Below, one piece after another: positions 9,094 to 18,532 of a stretch of DNA of 33,532 nt. Origin of the DNA: a gamma proteobacterium endosymbiont of Lamellibrachia anaximandri (GTDB lineage Bacteria; Pseudomonadota; Gammaproteobacteria; Chromatiales; Chromatiaceae). Within the stretch, counting starts at the first letter, position 1. The number at the start of each line of letters is the position of its first letter. The stretch spans positions 1 through 33,532 of the forward strand of contig JAESPE010000038.1 in assembly GCA_016756835.1 (NCBI GenBank). The letters are read 5' to 3'. A program made the translations under genes and the position numbers. Under the pieces are notes generated by a model. The model saw only the letters and a program-made list of their open reading frames with translations, was not told the DNA's origin and made no database searches.

Positions 9094-9624
9094 TTAGTGT
9101 GGAAAAGACGCTAAGTCGATCGGTTTGGTGGTTCCGGCGATGGCGTCTGCCGGCAGCTCGATCTTCTGCATGGCTGTCCGGGAGTCTCTGAGTGCGCTGT
9201 CGAGTAGGTCTTCGTAGTCTTCCTTGCCGTTGAAGCCCACGATAGGTGCTGTCAGAGGGTTACCATTGGGATCGAGAATTACCACCGTGGGGGTGGCAAA
9301 GACCTTGTAGCGGCTGGTGAACTGGCGGCTGCGGATTCGGCTGCCGTCAAAATCGGTGATTTTGCCGCCATTGCCGGTGTTGTATTCCAGAATTGTGGCC
9401 TTTTTAGCGGCCTCTGGATTTGCAAGCATCGGTTTCAATACCTGCTCTTTGAGTAACTCGCAGTAGCCACAACCATCGGCAGTGAATACCACCAAAATCG
9501 GACTATCGGTCAAAGCGGCCTGCTCGGATACGGCCTCCCAATCAGTGGTGCTCTTGAGTTCTGTTGCGTTGGAGACGGAAAAGACCCATAGAAACAGGAA
9601 GGCTAAAAGTAATCGAAACTGCAT
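9094..9624 (-). CDS. Exported thioredoxin-like protein (CGYC)
   Basis: This is a periplasmic thioredoxin-fold protein with the redox site DGCGYCELLKEQVLKPML and cis-proline loop FATPTVVILDPNG. Taking the ATG at 9624 gives a 176-residue protein opening with a clear signal sequence, MQFRLLLAFLFLWVFSVSNA. An ATG eight codons earlier (9648) is also open; neither has a strong ribosome-binding site. It shares layout and active-site context with the protein at 8470-8979, so the pair may be diverged duplicates. Electron source and substrate cannot be read from the sequence. Confidence 0.8.
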   Translation of the reverse strand: MQFRLLLAFLFLWVFSVSNATELKSTTDWEAVSEQAALTDSPILVVFTADGCGYCELLKEQVLKPMLANPEAAKKATILEYNTGNGGKITDFDGSRIRSRQFTSRYKVFATPTVVILDPNGNPLTAPIVGFNGKEDYEDLLDSALRDSRTAMQKIELPADAIAGTTKPIDLASFPH

Positions 9625-9869
9625 GATTATCCGAGTTATCAAATCCATGACTTACACTTAAGAATATCATGAGTTTTTAATATATCAACTGTTTCTCAGG
9701 GTTTTCCCTTGTAACTGTGAACAGGGTTCATATCGCCGGCATCTTTCTCTTCAACCTGAATCGGTTGGAGATGAGTGAAACGGGGGGAATTGTGCGACAG
9801 GCCACTTCAAGTGTGGTGTATTGGGAAGGATGCTGTTTTTGGCTGCAGTCAGTATGTTACCGGCTTTCC

Positions 9870-10829
9870 TCAACGGGCTGGAGTTGAACGATAGCGCTGA
9901 AAGCGGCCACGATAATTTTTCCCACCCAGATAGAGCGGCACGATTTCATCGATATCCTTGGGTTTGATACCCAGGTCGGGAAAGCCATTCTCTTCACAGG
10001 TGCTATCTGTTTGGAGGGAGAGGTAGTTGTCCTGCGAGAAAGGTTTACCGGGGAGGTGTTCCAGAAGGCGGGCTTGCAGTTGGGAGGTGCGATCTCCCAG
10101 ACCGACGACTCGCCGCTGCAGATTAAGCATCTGCGCGGTATAGAGGACCAACTCCCGCAGAGAGAAACTGCGTGGTCCGCAGAGATTGAAATGTTTGCCA
10201 AAGGTGTGACGATTTTTCAAAGCTCGGCTGAATGCTTCAGCCACGTCGCCAACATAAACGGGTGCGAAGCGGGTTTCAGGGCAGGCGAGGGGGAACAAGC
10301 CGGGTGTGAAGCGCAGTAGCTGAGCAAAGCGATTGAAGAAGCTGTCTCCAGGGCCAAAGATGACCGAGGGTCGAAAACTGGTGACCTGCATAGAGGCGCT
10401 GCCGTGCGTGTGGGCGCGGTTTTCCCCCTCGCCTTTGGTGCGGAGGTATTGGCTGGTACCGTTTGCCTCGCTGGCGTTTAATGCGCTCATGTGCAACAGT
10501 CTGGGAACCCCAGCGTCACGGCAGGCATCGACAAGCGTATCCACCAGTTCAACATGAATTTTTCGGAAGCTGCCCGTGCGACTATCTTCATTGAGTATGC
10601 CGATGAGATTGATCACCGCATCGCAACCCATAAACTGCCCTGCCAGTGCTGTCCGGTTAAAGATGTCGGCACTGGCGAGTTCGCAACCAGGGTAGATCTT
10701 GAGATGAGAGAAGCGTTCGGGATGGCGGGTAACTATCCTGCAGGCGGTCCCCGCTTTGCTTAGCCGTCCCACCAGATGTTGTCCAACAAATCCGCTTCCA
10801 CCGAGGATACAGACACGAACATCCGCCAT
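9870..10829 (-). CDS. NDUFA9-like NAD(P)-binding epimerase-family protein
   Basis: This 319-residue extended short-chain dehydrogenase belongs to the group related to the complex I subunit NDUFA9 and NAD-dependent epimerases. The Rossmann loop is CILGGSGFVGQHLVGRL. Later blocks are INLIGILNE, LLHMSALNA, the RPSVIFGPGDSFFNRFA phrase typical of the NDUFA9-like group, and FAPVYVGDVAEAF. The canonical YxxxK site is partly kept (YLRTKGEGE). I start at the ATG at 10829, with GGAGAG six bases upstream; a GTG directly before it is an alternative. It is divergent from the TauE gene, and the 101-base gap probably holds both promoters. Confidence 0.85.
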   Translation of the reverse strand: MADVRVCILGGSGFVGQHLVGRLSKAGTACRIVTRHPERFSHLKIYPGCELASADIFNRTALAGQFMGCDAVINLIGILNEDSRTGSFRKIHVELVDTLVDACRDAGVPRLLHMSALNASEANGTSQYLRTKGEGENRAHTHGSASMQVTSFRPSVIFGPGDSFFNRFAQLLRFTPGLFPLACPETRFAPVYVGDVAEAFSRALKNRHTFGKHFNLCGPRSFSLRELVLYTAQMLNLQRRVVGLGDRTSQLQARLLEHLPGKPFSQDNYLSLQTDSTCEENGFPDLGIKPKDIDEIVPLYLGGKNYRGRFQRYRSTPAR

Positions 10830-10930
10830 CACATTCTCTCCAGCGTTTTTATACTTGTAGTTGGTGAATAATGGACCCGAATCGATAGTGGTTCAACTAT
10901 CCTGTTTAGCAGAGTGAAGCCAAGGCACTG

Positions 10931-11746
10931 ATGGAGAATCTAACCCTGACATTTGGACTCTTCCCGATACTGCTCTTCCTTCTTCTGGGTGGCGTTGTGG
11001 GTATCGTTGCCGGTCTTTTTGGTGTGGGAGGCGGCTTGGTGGTGGTGCCTGCACTGATCTGGGGATTACCCCTGGTGGGGGTCGAGGCGAGTCTGGTGGT
11101 GCATATCGCCGTGGGGACTTCACTCACAACGATTGTTTTTACCTCACTTGCGGCCATTCGCGCCCACCAGAAACGTGGTGCTGTGCTCTGGGATTATGTC
11201 TTGCGATTGACCCCGGGCATCCTGGTGGGCAGTTGGCTTGGAGGGATTGCCGCCGGCGCGATGGATGCGATTATGTTGCAGCGGGTCTTTGGTACCTTTG
11301 CGGTCCTGGTAGCGCTGCGGATGTTTTTTCTCGGCAACAGCAGTTCGGCATGCCGCCTTACACAGGCGTGGTTGATGACTCTGGCAGGCAGTGGTATCGG
11401 CTTGGTGTCGGCGATCGTCGGCATTGGTGGCGGCACAATGACCGTGCCGTTGCTGCATGCCGGTGGGGTGGAGATGCGCAAGGCTGTGGCAACATCAAGC
11501 GCCTGCGGTCTGCCGATTGCTCTCGCCGGCGCCGCCAGTTTTGCGATAACGGGTTGGGCTGTGGAAGGGCTGCCGGCAGGGAGTACCGGTTATCTCTATT
11601 GGCCGGTTGGCCTGATCATCGTAATGACCAGTGTGTTGACAGCACCATTTGGTGCGGCAATGGCGCATCGGTTGCCGGCAGCGATTTTGAAACGGGTGTT
11701 TGCGATTTTTTTACTGTTGATGGGTGTACGGTTACTGCTGGGGTAG
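10931..11746 (+). CDS. TauE/SafE-family membrane transporter
   Basis: This 271-residue integral membrane protein has about eight hydrophobic segments and the two-fold internal repeat of the TauE/SafE family: GVVGIVAGLFGVGGGLVVVP in the first half and GIGLVSAIVGIGGGTMTVPL in the second. Family members move sulfite, sulfoacetate or other small organosulfur anions across the inner membrane. The substrate here is not determined. The 3' end overlaps the convergent gene at 11732 by 15 bases. Confidence 0.88.
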   Translation: MENLTLTFGLFPILLFLLLGGVVGIVAGLFGVGGGLVVVPALIWGLPLVGVEASLVVHIAVGTSLTTIVFTSLAAIRAHQKRGAVLWDYVLRLTPGILVGSWLGGIAAGAMDAIMLQRVFGTFAVLVALRMFFLGNSSSACRLTQAWLMTLAGSGIGLVSAIVGIGGGTMTVPLLHAGGVEMRKAVATSSACGLPIALAGAASFAITGWAVEGLPAGSTGYLYWPVGLIIVMTSVLTAPFGAAMAHRLPAAILKRVFAIFLLLMGVRLLLG

Positions 11747-12547
11747 CGACTGCCTCGATTGTATCGCGGAGGGACTGGGCAGCTGAATCCGCATTTTGCG
11801 AAAGAGCAGGAGCTGATCATTAGTGCCTTTTAGCACCAGGCGTCCCTGGTTGTGGGCGAACTCATAGGACTGGGTTTTGTTCGACTTGGGGTCGTGAATC
11901 AGGAGCTGGTTTTTACCGAGTCTGTACTGTCCATCCTGGTAGTGATCGCGGTTGGCATAGATTCGGAAATGGCCGTAGGCAAGAATCAGAACCTTTCCAC
12001 CCTGTCCTTTCCAGACGCCATCCAATGGAGACTGGGGCATATTGAGCAGCTGAGTGGGGGCAGTGGGTGTGGTTTGCTGGTAAGGCTGAACGTTGGACGC
12101 GGCAGGTGCAGCACTTCCAGTGATCTGGCTCCCCAGGTTCTGTATCTGTTCCTGCCCGGATTTGGCCAGAGCGGGGGCCTGCGACATCATGCCCTGCATC
12201 GGCTGTTGCGTAACAGATGGCATAGCGGGTGTAGCCATGCCCGGCATCATCTGCTGACCTGGGATCGCACTCCCCGGCATGGTGTAGAGAGACCAGGGTG
12301 CGGGAGTCATATTCTGCCAGCTGTTGAATGGCTGAAAGTTGTTGCCGGAGGACCAGTTGACCCCGTCATTCGGGTTGCTGCCCTGAGACTGATTGGCAAT
12401 CTTTCCCATCGCGTCCATCATCGACAGCATTGCTCGTGCCATGGTGTTTGATGTGGAGTTCCCACCCGCCATCACTAACGGGGAGCAGAGAATGAGTAAT
12501 AATAACTTTTTGTTGAATCGAAACATCTTTAGTCTGTGGTTTAACAT
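11732..12547 (-). CDS. Exported Met/Gln/Pro-rich protein, unknown function
   Basis: I do not recognise this protein. It opens with a signal sequence (KKLLLLILCSPLVMA, cleaving near AGG), using the ATG at 12547 or an internal ATG at 12526. Residues about 30-160 are low-complexity, rich in Met, Gln, Pro, Ser and Asn (GQQMMPGMATPAMPSV), and probably disordered. The last 90 residues or so look like a compact beta domain: DGVWKGQGGKVLILAYGHFRI, then YRLGKNQLLIHDP, then GRLVLKGTNDQLLLFRK, a pattern of short strands that recalls lipocalin-like domains. It should lie in the periplasm or outside. It converges with and slightly overlaps the TauE gene. Confidence 0.65.
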   Translation of the reverse strand: MLNHRLKMFRFNKKLLLLILCSPLVMAGGNSTSNTMARAMLSMMDAMGKIANQSQGSNPNDGVNWSSGNNFQPFNSWQNMTPAPWSLYTMPGSAIPGQQMMPGMATPAMPSVTQQPMQGMMSQAPALAKSGQEQIQNLGSQITGSAAPAASNVQPYQQTTPTAPTQLLNMPQSPLDGVWKGQGGKVLILAYGHFRIYANRDHYQDGQYRLGKNQLLIHDPKSNKTQSYEFAHNQGRLVLKGTNDQLLLFRKMRIQLPSPSAIQSRQSLPQQ

Positions 12548-12630
12548 CAGGTCATCTCATTCTTGGACAGGGGTTGAGTGGCCGCACCGCTCTTGTCAGG
12601 AAAGGCTAATGGTGGTTAGCTATGCGTAGA

Positions 12631-12646
12631 GCAGTCAATTGACTGC
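12631..12646. promoter_or_regulatory. Perfect 16-bp palindrome upstream of rsd
   Basis: GCAGTCAATTGACTGC is a perfect dyad in the gap between the exported Met/Gln-rich protein and rsd. The two genes are divergent, so the site could be an operator for either. It has no loop and no following T run, which argues against a terminator. The binding protein is unknown. Confidence 0.35.
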
Positions 12647-12783
12647 GGAGCTGCTTTCTGTGATCCCGATACCGCAAATGGTAGCAGGGTTATCGGCAGA
12701 TGATATGCCTGAATGGTTGAAAATAAGACGACAATAAATACCGAGACTCAAATTTGCTCGGGCGAGGGGAGAGAGTAGATTCA

Positions 12784-13233
12784 ATGAACACGCAACAACG
12801 ATCTGATGGAGAGCGTAGAACCGGCACCCAGGGAATGATCGACAAACTGCTTGACGAGCGTCAGGAAATGCTGGTGCTTTTTTGTCAGGTGGCCGGACTC
12901 GAACCCTATTCACGGACGGAGTCATTGGAAAATCTGCTGCAGACTTTTTGCCAGGTCCTGGTGGATTACACCGCCTTTGGTCATTTCGAAGTCTTCGGTC
13001 ATATCAGTGACGGTTCTGAGAGACGTGGTCGTGTAATCAAGGTAGCTGAAGAGATCTACCCCGGTTTTGTCGAGGCCACAGAGGCTGCAGTGAACTTCAA
13101 TGATAAATATGACCTTTCTGACCATGCATTGAAACTCGACAATCTGTCAAAAGACCTCTCTTCTCTGGGAGAAGAGCTGGCGATTCGTGTCGAGCTTGAA
13201 GACCGACTGGTTGCAACCATGTTGGCGCGCTGA
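12784..13233 (+). CDS. rsd: Rsd/AlgQ-family regulator of sigma-70
   Basis: Rsd binds sigma-70 and shifts RNA polymerase toward alternative sigma factors; AlgQ is the Pseudomonas counterpart. The sequence RRTGTQGMIDKLLDERQEMLVLFCQVAGLEPY is the family's N-terminal helix with its conserved LLxERQ phrase, followed by LLQTFCQVLVDYTAFGHFEVF. I use the ATG at 12784, preceded by GGGGAGAG, giving 149 residues. A TTG ten codons earlier is less likely. It stands alone on the plus strand, with a 16-bp palindrome about 140 bases upstream. Confidence 0.9.
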   Translation: MNTQQRSDGERRTGTQGMIDKLLDERQEMLVLFCQVAGLEPYSRTESLENLLQTFCQVLVDYTAFGHFEVFGHISDGSERRGRVIKVAEEIYPGFVEATEAAVNFNDKYDLSDHALKLDNLSKDLSSLGEELAIRVELEDRLVATMLAR

Positions 13234-13403
13234 GCTTCCAATCTCCAAAAAATGAGAACTTCCACTGAGTAATCAGGAATCCAAGTCATATTTCTGCGGG
13301 GATTCCCTACTTGTTACCAACTTGGATAGGGCGAAAATAGCAGATCAGTACCTGGAGTTGCCTGCCTGTCAGAGCACAATATTCAGAGCTATTCAACATT
13401 TGC

Positions 13404-13432
13404 GTAACATTTATATGGAATTGGTGTAACAT
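13404..13432 (+). promoter_or_regulatory. Two GTAACAT direct repeats upstream of the cyclase-like gene
   Basis: GTAACAT occurs at 13404-13410 and again at 13426-13432, 22 bases apart, or two helical turns. This lies 30-60 bases before the start of the cyclase-like gene. The arrangement would suit a direct-repeat activator site, but the motif is short and the factor is unknown. Confidence 0.25.
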
Positions 13433-13462
13433 CCGCGTAGTATCAAAAACAGCTTGGTGGGT

Positions 13463-15862
13463 ATGGGAAAACGACTGAAAAAGCTGTTTCATTGGCAGCC
13501 TGGGCGTGCGGAGTTCCTGTCGCCTTTAAGAAAGCTTTCGCGCCCGGATTTACCGCTGGAAAGATTTCAGATCGGCATAGATAACACCCACATCGATATC
13601 TTCCTGAGCCCGAAGATCAGCGCCACAGCCAGTGAGCTGGTCAGACGCATAGTAAATGAGGATCTTGCCCGAAACAATTGGGGCGAGGTGGGACCGGAAG
13701 CCTCCAGCAAAGATTTTGACGCTTTCAGAGACGCCTACAGCGGCTTGATGGAAGTGGTAGTAGAGCGTGTGCATGACCGTGCAGCGGCGACGGAAGTCAT
13801 CCAATTGTTGCATATATCGTTATTGAAACTCCTGCTGGAGTTGCCTGGCCAGGAGATTAAACGCCTGCGGCATCAACTGCAGCAGGATTCCAGCAATTTC
13901 TCACCTCAGCTGGCAGGGCGATCACTGGAGCTGCATGAGCGGGCCGTGGCGCTCGCAAAGCTTGAGCCGGGGGTCACCTATCGGACCCTTCGGCGTCTAT
14001 TCAAAGTGGTTCAGCGACAGGAATCGACCAGTTTGCGCAAGATGCGCAAGTCGGTACTCGGTGCTTCCTGGATGGTTCCCAAGCTGGCACTCTTCAATCC
14101 TCTATTGCACCTGCCGAGCCTGACCTCCGAAGAGTATTTCATGAACCACTATCCATTGCTCTGCATGGATAATGGCGAACAGAACTTTTTCGCTCTTACC
14201 AATCAGATTGTCTGTGATCTGTTTGAGAGTTATCTTCCCGAGTGGGCTGCTGCGGCTGATGAGTTATCCGAGCGTAATATTCCCCAGGGGCTTCGGATTA
14301 AGGAGCGGGATACCGGAGAGGGGATCTCTGGCTTTCTTGAAGGGCAACGCCTGCTTGAACAGTCGCTGCAGGATGAGGAATTCATGGTGCCGCGGACATC
14401 CTGGCTGGATGTCCCAGACAATATCGAACGCCTCATTCAACCCGTAGGTGGAAATTGGCTTTTCGGGTCTATGAATAAATCGCCTCAGCCCAATGCGCCA
14501 TGGCATGACAAAAACTGGCCGGAATTCCAGCAACGTCTTGCGAGCGAGTTGTTTCGGCGTTGTCTCAGGGCTGATATTACGCGCCGGGCCGTTGCCTCCT
14601 ACCGGGCGCCACGTCTCTATAGACAGTTGGAAGGGCGCATACCTGTCAAAGAGGTCTACCAGTATCTGGCTGGTGTCATACCAAAACGAAAACTGGTGCG
14701 CCGGCTCAGCGCACTGCCCCAGAGTGAGAGCAGCAATGATATGGTCAAGGCGCTGGACATGGTATCCAACCATATTCGGCGCATGTCCACTGCCAAACAG
14801 CAGGAGTATGTGGTCCGCTATATCCGGGATTTCCTTGGTTTTCGACGCGACCTCAAGCTGGCCTATTTCGTGAACAGGGCAATGGCACGGCTGAAACTGC
14901 TCACCTCTCCAGAAGATATCAAGCTTTCGAAAGATAACGGCAGCCTCTACGACTATCCGCTGCGCACCGAAGTGGAGCCGGATGAACAGAAGATCCAGGC
15001 GCATGTGATCATGAAGGCGGATCTGCGAGGCTCCACTGAGATTACCAAGCAGTTGTTGACCAAGAGACTCAACCCAGCCACTCATTTCAGCATGAATTTT
15101 TTCGGACCGATTACCAAGCTGCTAAGTGATTTCGGCGCACAGAAGGTATTTGTTGAGGGGGATGCGCTGATCCTGACCATTCTCGAATATGAAGGTGCAT
15201 CTCCCCAGTGGATGAGTGTGGCAAATTCCTGCGGTATGGCGCGCAAGATCCTCTCAGTGATGGATACGCAGAACACGCAGAATCGCATGCATAATTTGCC
15301 GGAACTCGAACTGGGATTGGGTATCGCCTTCAGTGATGATGCGCCTGCCTACCTTTACGATGAGCGTCGCAAGATTATGATTTCCCCGGCGATTAACCAG
15401 GCTGACCGGCTCTCTTCCTGCTCGGCTGAGTTGAAGCGCAATCTGCAGTGGGCGAGACACAAAGGCCACCGGGTGGAAGTGATGACAGAACCTGGGCAGG
15501 ATAGCGAAGCGGGCAGATTGTTACGCTATAATGTCAATGGTATCGAGCTTGATTCTCCAGCATTTTTCAAGCTTAAATCGGAGCTGGCGCTGCACAAAGT
15601 GCGGTTACGGGATCGTGAAGGAGATTCACACTACTATCATGTCGGCCGCTATCTGGATCGCCACGGCACGACACACTGGCTGGTGGTGCGTGAAGCGCCG
15701 GTGTTGCTCTGGCAAGGTGATGTTACGGCAGGTCCCGAGCCGCTTGGGCGCCACTTCTTTGAAGTTGTTACTGAGCCCAAACTGGTCGCCCGGGTCAAAT
15801 CCAAACTCAGTTCAAAGCATAAGGATTCACGTAGCGGTCGGCAGACGGATTCTGTCGGTTAG
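13463..15862 (+). CDS. Large protein with a class III nucleotide-cyclase-like domain
   Basis: The 799-residue product has no signal peptide or membrane segment that I can see. The first 480 residues or so are helical, charged and unassigned. From about residue 515 there is a domain that reads like a class III adenylate/guanylate cyclase: MKADLRGSTEITKQLL at 517-532, then GAQKVFVEGDALILTILEY, with Asp520 and Asp567 in the positions of the two metal-binding aspartates. LGLGIAFSDDAP and INQADRLSS follow. The last 120 residues form another unassigned region. Starts at 13454 (TTG) and 13457 (GTG) are possible alternatives. Whether it makes cAMP, cGMP or nothing cannot be told, since the substrate-selecting residues are not obvious. 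Confidence 0.6.
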   Translation: MGKRLKKLFHWQPGRAEFLSPLRKLSRPDLPLERFQIGIDNTHIDIFLSPKISATASELVRRIVNEDLARNNWGEVGPEASSKDFDAFRDAYSGLMEVVVERVHDRAAATEVIQLLHISLLKLLLELPGQEIKRLRHQLQQDSSNFSPQLAGRSLELHERAVALAKLEPGVTYRTLRRLFKVVQRQESTSLRKMRKSVLGASWMVPKLALFNPLLHLPSLTSEEYFMNHYPLLCMDNGEQNFFALTNQIVCDLFESYLPEWAAAADELSERNIPQGLRIKERDTGEGISGFLEGQRLLEQSLQDEEFMVPRTSWLDVPDNIERLIQPVGGNWLFGSMNKSPQPNAPWHDKNWPEFQQRLASELFRRCLRADITRRAVASYRAPRLYRQLEGRIPVKEVYQYLAGVIPKRKLVRRLSALPQSESSNDMVKALDMVSNHIRRMSTAKQQEYVVRYIRDFLGFRRDLKLAYFVNRAMARLKLLTSPEDIKLSKDNGSLYDYPLRTEVEPDEQKIQAHVIMKADLRGSTEITKQLLTKRLNPATHFSMNFFGPITKLLSDFGAQKVFVEGDALILTILEYEGASPQWMSVANSCGMARKILSVMDTQNTQNRMHNLPELELGLGIAFSDDAPAYLYDERRKIMISPAINQADRLSSCSAELKRNLQWARHKGHRVEVMTEPGQDSEAGRLLRYNVNGIELDSPAFFKLKSELALHKVRLRDREGDSHYYHVGRYLDRHGTTHWLVVREAPVLLWQGDVTAGPEPLGRHFFEVVTEPKLVARVKSKLSSKHKDSRSGRQTDSVG

Positions 15863-15929
15863 TTCAATTTGGATAAATCATCGTCTAGTTGAACATTAGT
15901 GTCGAATTAAGCCCTATTTTGGTAGCACT

Positions 15930-16400
15930 ATGCAGATATCAGTCAATGGAAAAATACACAATGTGGATGCCGGAGAAGAGACTCCGCTTCTATGGGTGTT
16001 GAGGGACCATTTGGGTCTCACTGGGACAAAATATGGCTGTGGTATTGGGGCTTGTGGCTCCTGCACTGTCCTGTTGGAAGACGAACCGGTGCGCGCCTGT
16101 CTTACCCTGCTGGGTGAGGTGGAGAATAAAAAGATCACCACCATCGAAGGTATCTCTCCGGAAAGTAATCATCCTGTTCAACAGGCTTGGGAAGAGCTGC
16201 AGGTGCCTCAGTGCGGCTACTGTCAATCCGGACAGATCATCAGCGCAGTGGCGTTGCTGAGTGAAACGGATGAGCCAACCGATGAAGATATTGATGAGAT
16301 GATGTCGGGAATTCTGTGCCGTTGTGGCACTTATCCCAGGATTCGCGAGGCCATCAAACTTGCTGCAAGGAAAATATCCGAACAGAGGATCAATCAATGA
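15930..16400 (+). CDS. iorA: Molybdenum hydroxylase small subunit, [2Fe-2S] (IorA type)
   Basis: This 156-residue iron-sulfur subunit passes electrons from the molybdenum centre of the partner encoded directly downstream. The plant-type [2Fe-2S] site is C37-C42-C45-C57 ([14 protein letters not shown] then RACL). The second, helical cluster uses C95-C98 (QCGYC) and C130-C132 (CRCG). Length and order match the small subunits of isoquinoline 1-oxidoreductase and related aldehyde oxidases. The TGA stop overlaps the next ATG, which indicates translational coupling. Confidence 0.9.
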   Translation: MQISVNGKIHNVDAGEETPLLWVLRDHLGLTGTKYGCGIGACGSCTVLLEDEPVRACLTLLGEVENKKITTIEGISPESNHPVQQAWEELQVPQCGYCQSGQIISAVALLSETDEPTDEDIDEMMSGILCRCGTYPRIREAIKLAARKISEQRINQ

Positions 16401-18532
16401 GATCCTTTAGCCCGGACAGACGAAAATTTCTGAAATTGAGTATGGCGGCTGCGGGTTCCAGCCTTATTCTGGGCATCAGTTGGAGTTGCACACAAGACAC
16501 GCCGTCAAACACGGATAATCAATCTGATAACTTCAGCCCAAATGCCTGGTTGCGGCTAGATCCCGACGGCTCGATCACCGTTATCGTCGCAGAATCTGAA
16601 ATGGGTCAGGGCCCATATACCTTGATGCCCATGATGGTCGCTGAAGAGCTGGAAGTGGAGTGGGACCGGATCAAGGTCGAACACGCTTCACTGGATCCCG
16701 TATACGGCTACCAGTTGACGGGAGGCAGCGGCAGTATACGTAAGGGCTGGTCCACACTTCGTGAAGCGGGTGCAGTGGCCAAGGAGTTGCTGCTGGGCGC
16801 GGGTGCGCTTGCGCTTTCTGTTCCAGTGATAGAGTGCACTGCAAGGCTTGGTAAGGTGGTTCACAATCCGTCTGGCAGGGAGGTCGCATACAATGAACTC
16901 ACAGATATCGCTGCCAAGCAGCCAATCCCAGGAACTGCCCAGCTAAAAGAGCCGAACGAATTCACCATCATTGGGCAGCCTGTACCGCGTCTTGATGTTC
17001 CGGAAAAGATCAACGGCAAGGCCCGCTTTGGTATTGACACAAAATTACCTGGGATGCTCTATGCCACCATCACTCACTGCCCTGTATTTGGTGGAAAGCC
17101 TAAAAGCATCGATGCCTCGGAAGCCAAATCCATCAAGGGTGTCAAAGATGTCTTCCCGATAGATGAGGGTGTCGTGGTTGTGGCTTCAGACACCTGGACC
17201 GCGTTCAAGGCGAAGGAAGTTCTAAGCATTGACTGGGAGTATGGGAACAAAACCAGGATTTCTACCGAGTCGATCATCAATCAGCTGAAAGCACGGCCTC
17301 TTGAGGAAGCTCAAACTGCTTGGGAGGAAGGTGATGTCGAAACCGTCTTGTCAGGCAGCAACGCAGCAGTCACTGCTGAATATATCCAACCCTTCCAGGC
17401 CCACGTACCCCTGGAACCGATGAACTGCACAGCACATTTCAAGGGTGATGGCAGACTGGAGGTCTGGGCGCCGACACAGTCCCCCAGTTCTGCCTATGAC
17501 ACCGCAAAAGCCATCGTTCAGAGCAAAATAGAGCGTGGTCTGAAGAAGGTGCAAAAGAAGCTGCTCGGCATCCATGATGATAGCATCGATGTGCATACTA
17601 CCCTGCTTGGTGGGGGGTTCGGAAGGAGGCTCAAGCAGGACTATGTGTCGGAGGTCGTACAGGTCGCTCAAAGATACGAGCAACCCGTTCAGTTGGTCTG
17701 GACCAGAGAGGAAGATGTGCAACATGACCACTATCACCCTCTGACCTTGCACAAAATGAGGGGGGCGACAGATGAGAATGGTATGCTCATCGCCTGGGAA
17801 CACATCATTCACGGACTGAAAGTCAATGCCAGTGGTGCAGCTACCCTTCTCTATGACATACCGAACACACGGGTTCTGGTTCAGGATATTGGAGCGATTG
17901 TTCCTTGGGGGCCATGGCGATCTGTCGCACCCCACTACAACATCTTTGCGGTAGAACATTTCTTTGATGAACTAGCCCGAGCCGGCAACAACGACCCGCT
18001 GGAGCTGCGCCTCAAATTGCTGAGAGATCATCCCCGGTTGAGTAAGGTCCTGGAAATTGCGGCGGACAAAGCCAAATGGGAAGCACGTCCCAACGGGGCA
18101 ATCTCTTATGGTGCTGCAGTGCTCTCCGAATGGGGTAGCAATGTTGCTCAGATCGTAGAGCTCGCAGAAACCGACAATAAGTATTTCCAGGTTAAGAAGG
18201 TGACTTGTGTGATTGACTGCGGCATTGTGATCAACCCTGACATTGTCAAACAGCAGATGGAAGGTTCGATCATTTTTGGCCTGAGTGCAGCCACCAAGTC
18301 GAAAATCACCATCAACAACGGCCGGGTGGATCAAAGCAACTACCACAACTATCCTATACTGGGCATCCACGAAACCCCCGAGATTGAAGTGATTATCGTC
18401 AATAATGAGGAAGAACCCGGTGGTATCGGTGAGCCTGGGGTACCACCTTTAGCTCCCGCCCTTGCCAATGCGTTTCTTTCCGCCACTGGGAAACCTATCA
18501 GGGAACTCCCAATAAATATTGAATCAGGCTGA
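16397..18532 (+). CDS. iorB: Molybdenum hydroxylase large subunit, Tat-exported (IorB type)
   Basis: This 711-residue molybdopterin-cytosine-dinucleotide subunit of the xanthine oxidase family probably hydroxylates an N-heterocycle or oxidises an aldehyde. The start at 16397 overlaps iorA by four bases and produces a twin-arginine signal, [20 protein letters not shown], so the complex should fold in the cytosol and act in the periplasm. [10 protein letters not shown] and the C-terminal [18 protein letters not shown], with the catalytic Glu, mark the family. [19 protein letters not shown] lies between them. No cytochrome or cofactor-insertion gene is next to it, so the electron acceptor is unknown. 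'Isoquinoline' is a family label only. Confidence 0.88.
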   Translation: MRSFSPDRRKFLKLSMAAAGSSLILGISWSCTQDTPSNTDNQSDNFSPNAWLRLDPDGSITVIVAESEMGQGPYTLMPMMVAEELEVEWDRIKVEHASLDPVYGYQLTGGSGSIRKGWSTLREAGAVAKELLLGAGALALSVPVIECTARLGKVVHNPSGREVAYNELTDIAAKQPIPGTAQLKEPNEFTIIGQPVPRLDVPEKINGKARFGIDTKLPGMLYATITHCPVFGGKPKSIDASEAKSIKGVKDVFPIDEGVVVVASDTWTAFKAKEVLSIDWEYGNKTRISTESIINQLKARPLEEAQTAWEEGDVETVLSGSNAAVTAEYIQPFQAHVPLEPMNCTAHFKGDGRLEVWAPTQSPSSAYDTAKAIVQSKIERGLKKVQKKLLGIHDDSIDVHTTLLGGGFGRRLKQDYVSEVVQVAQRYEQPVQLVWTREEDVQHDHYHPLTLHKMRGATDENGMLIAWEHIIHGLKVNASGAATLLYDIPNTRVLVQDIGAIVPWGPWRSVAPHYNIFAVEHFFDELARAGNNDPLELRLKLLRDHPRLSKVLEIAADKAKWEARPNGAISYGAAVLSEWGSNVAQIVELAETDNKYFQVKKVTCVIDCGIVINPDIVKQQMEGSIIFGLSAATKSKITINNGRVDQSNYHNYPILGIHETPEIEVIIVNNEEEPGGIGEPGVPPLAPALANAFLSATGKPIRELPINIESG

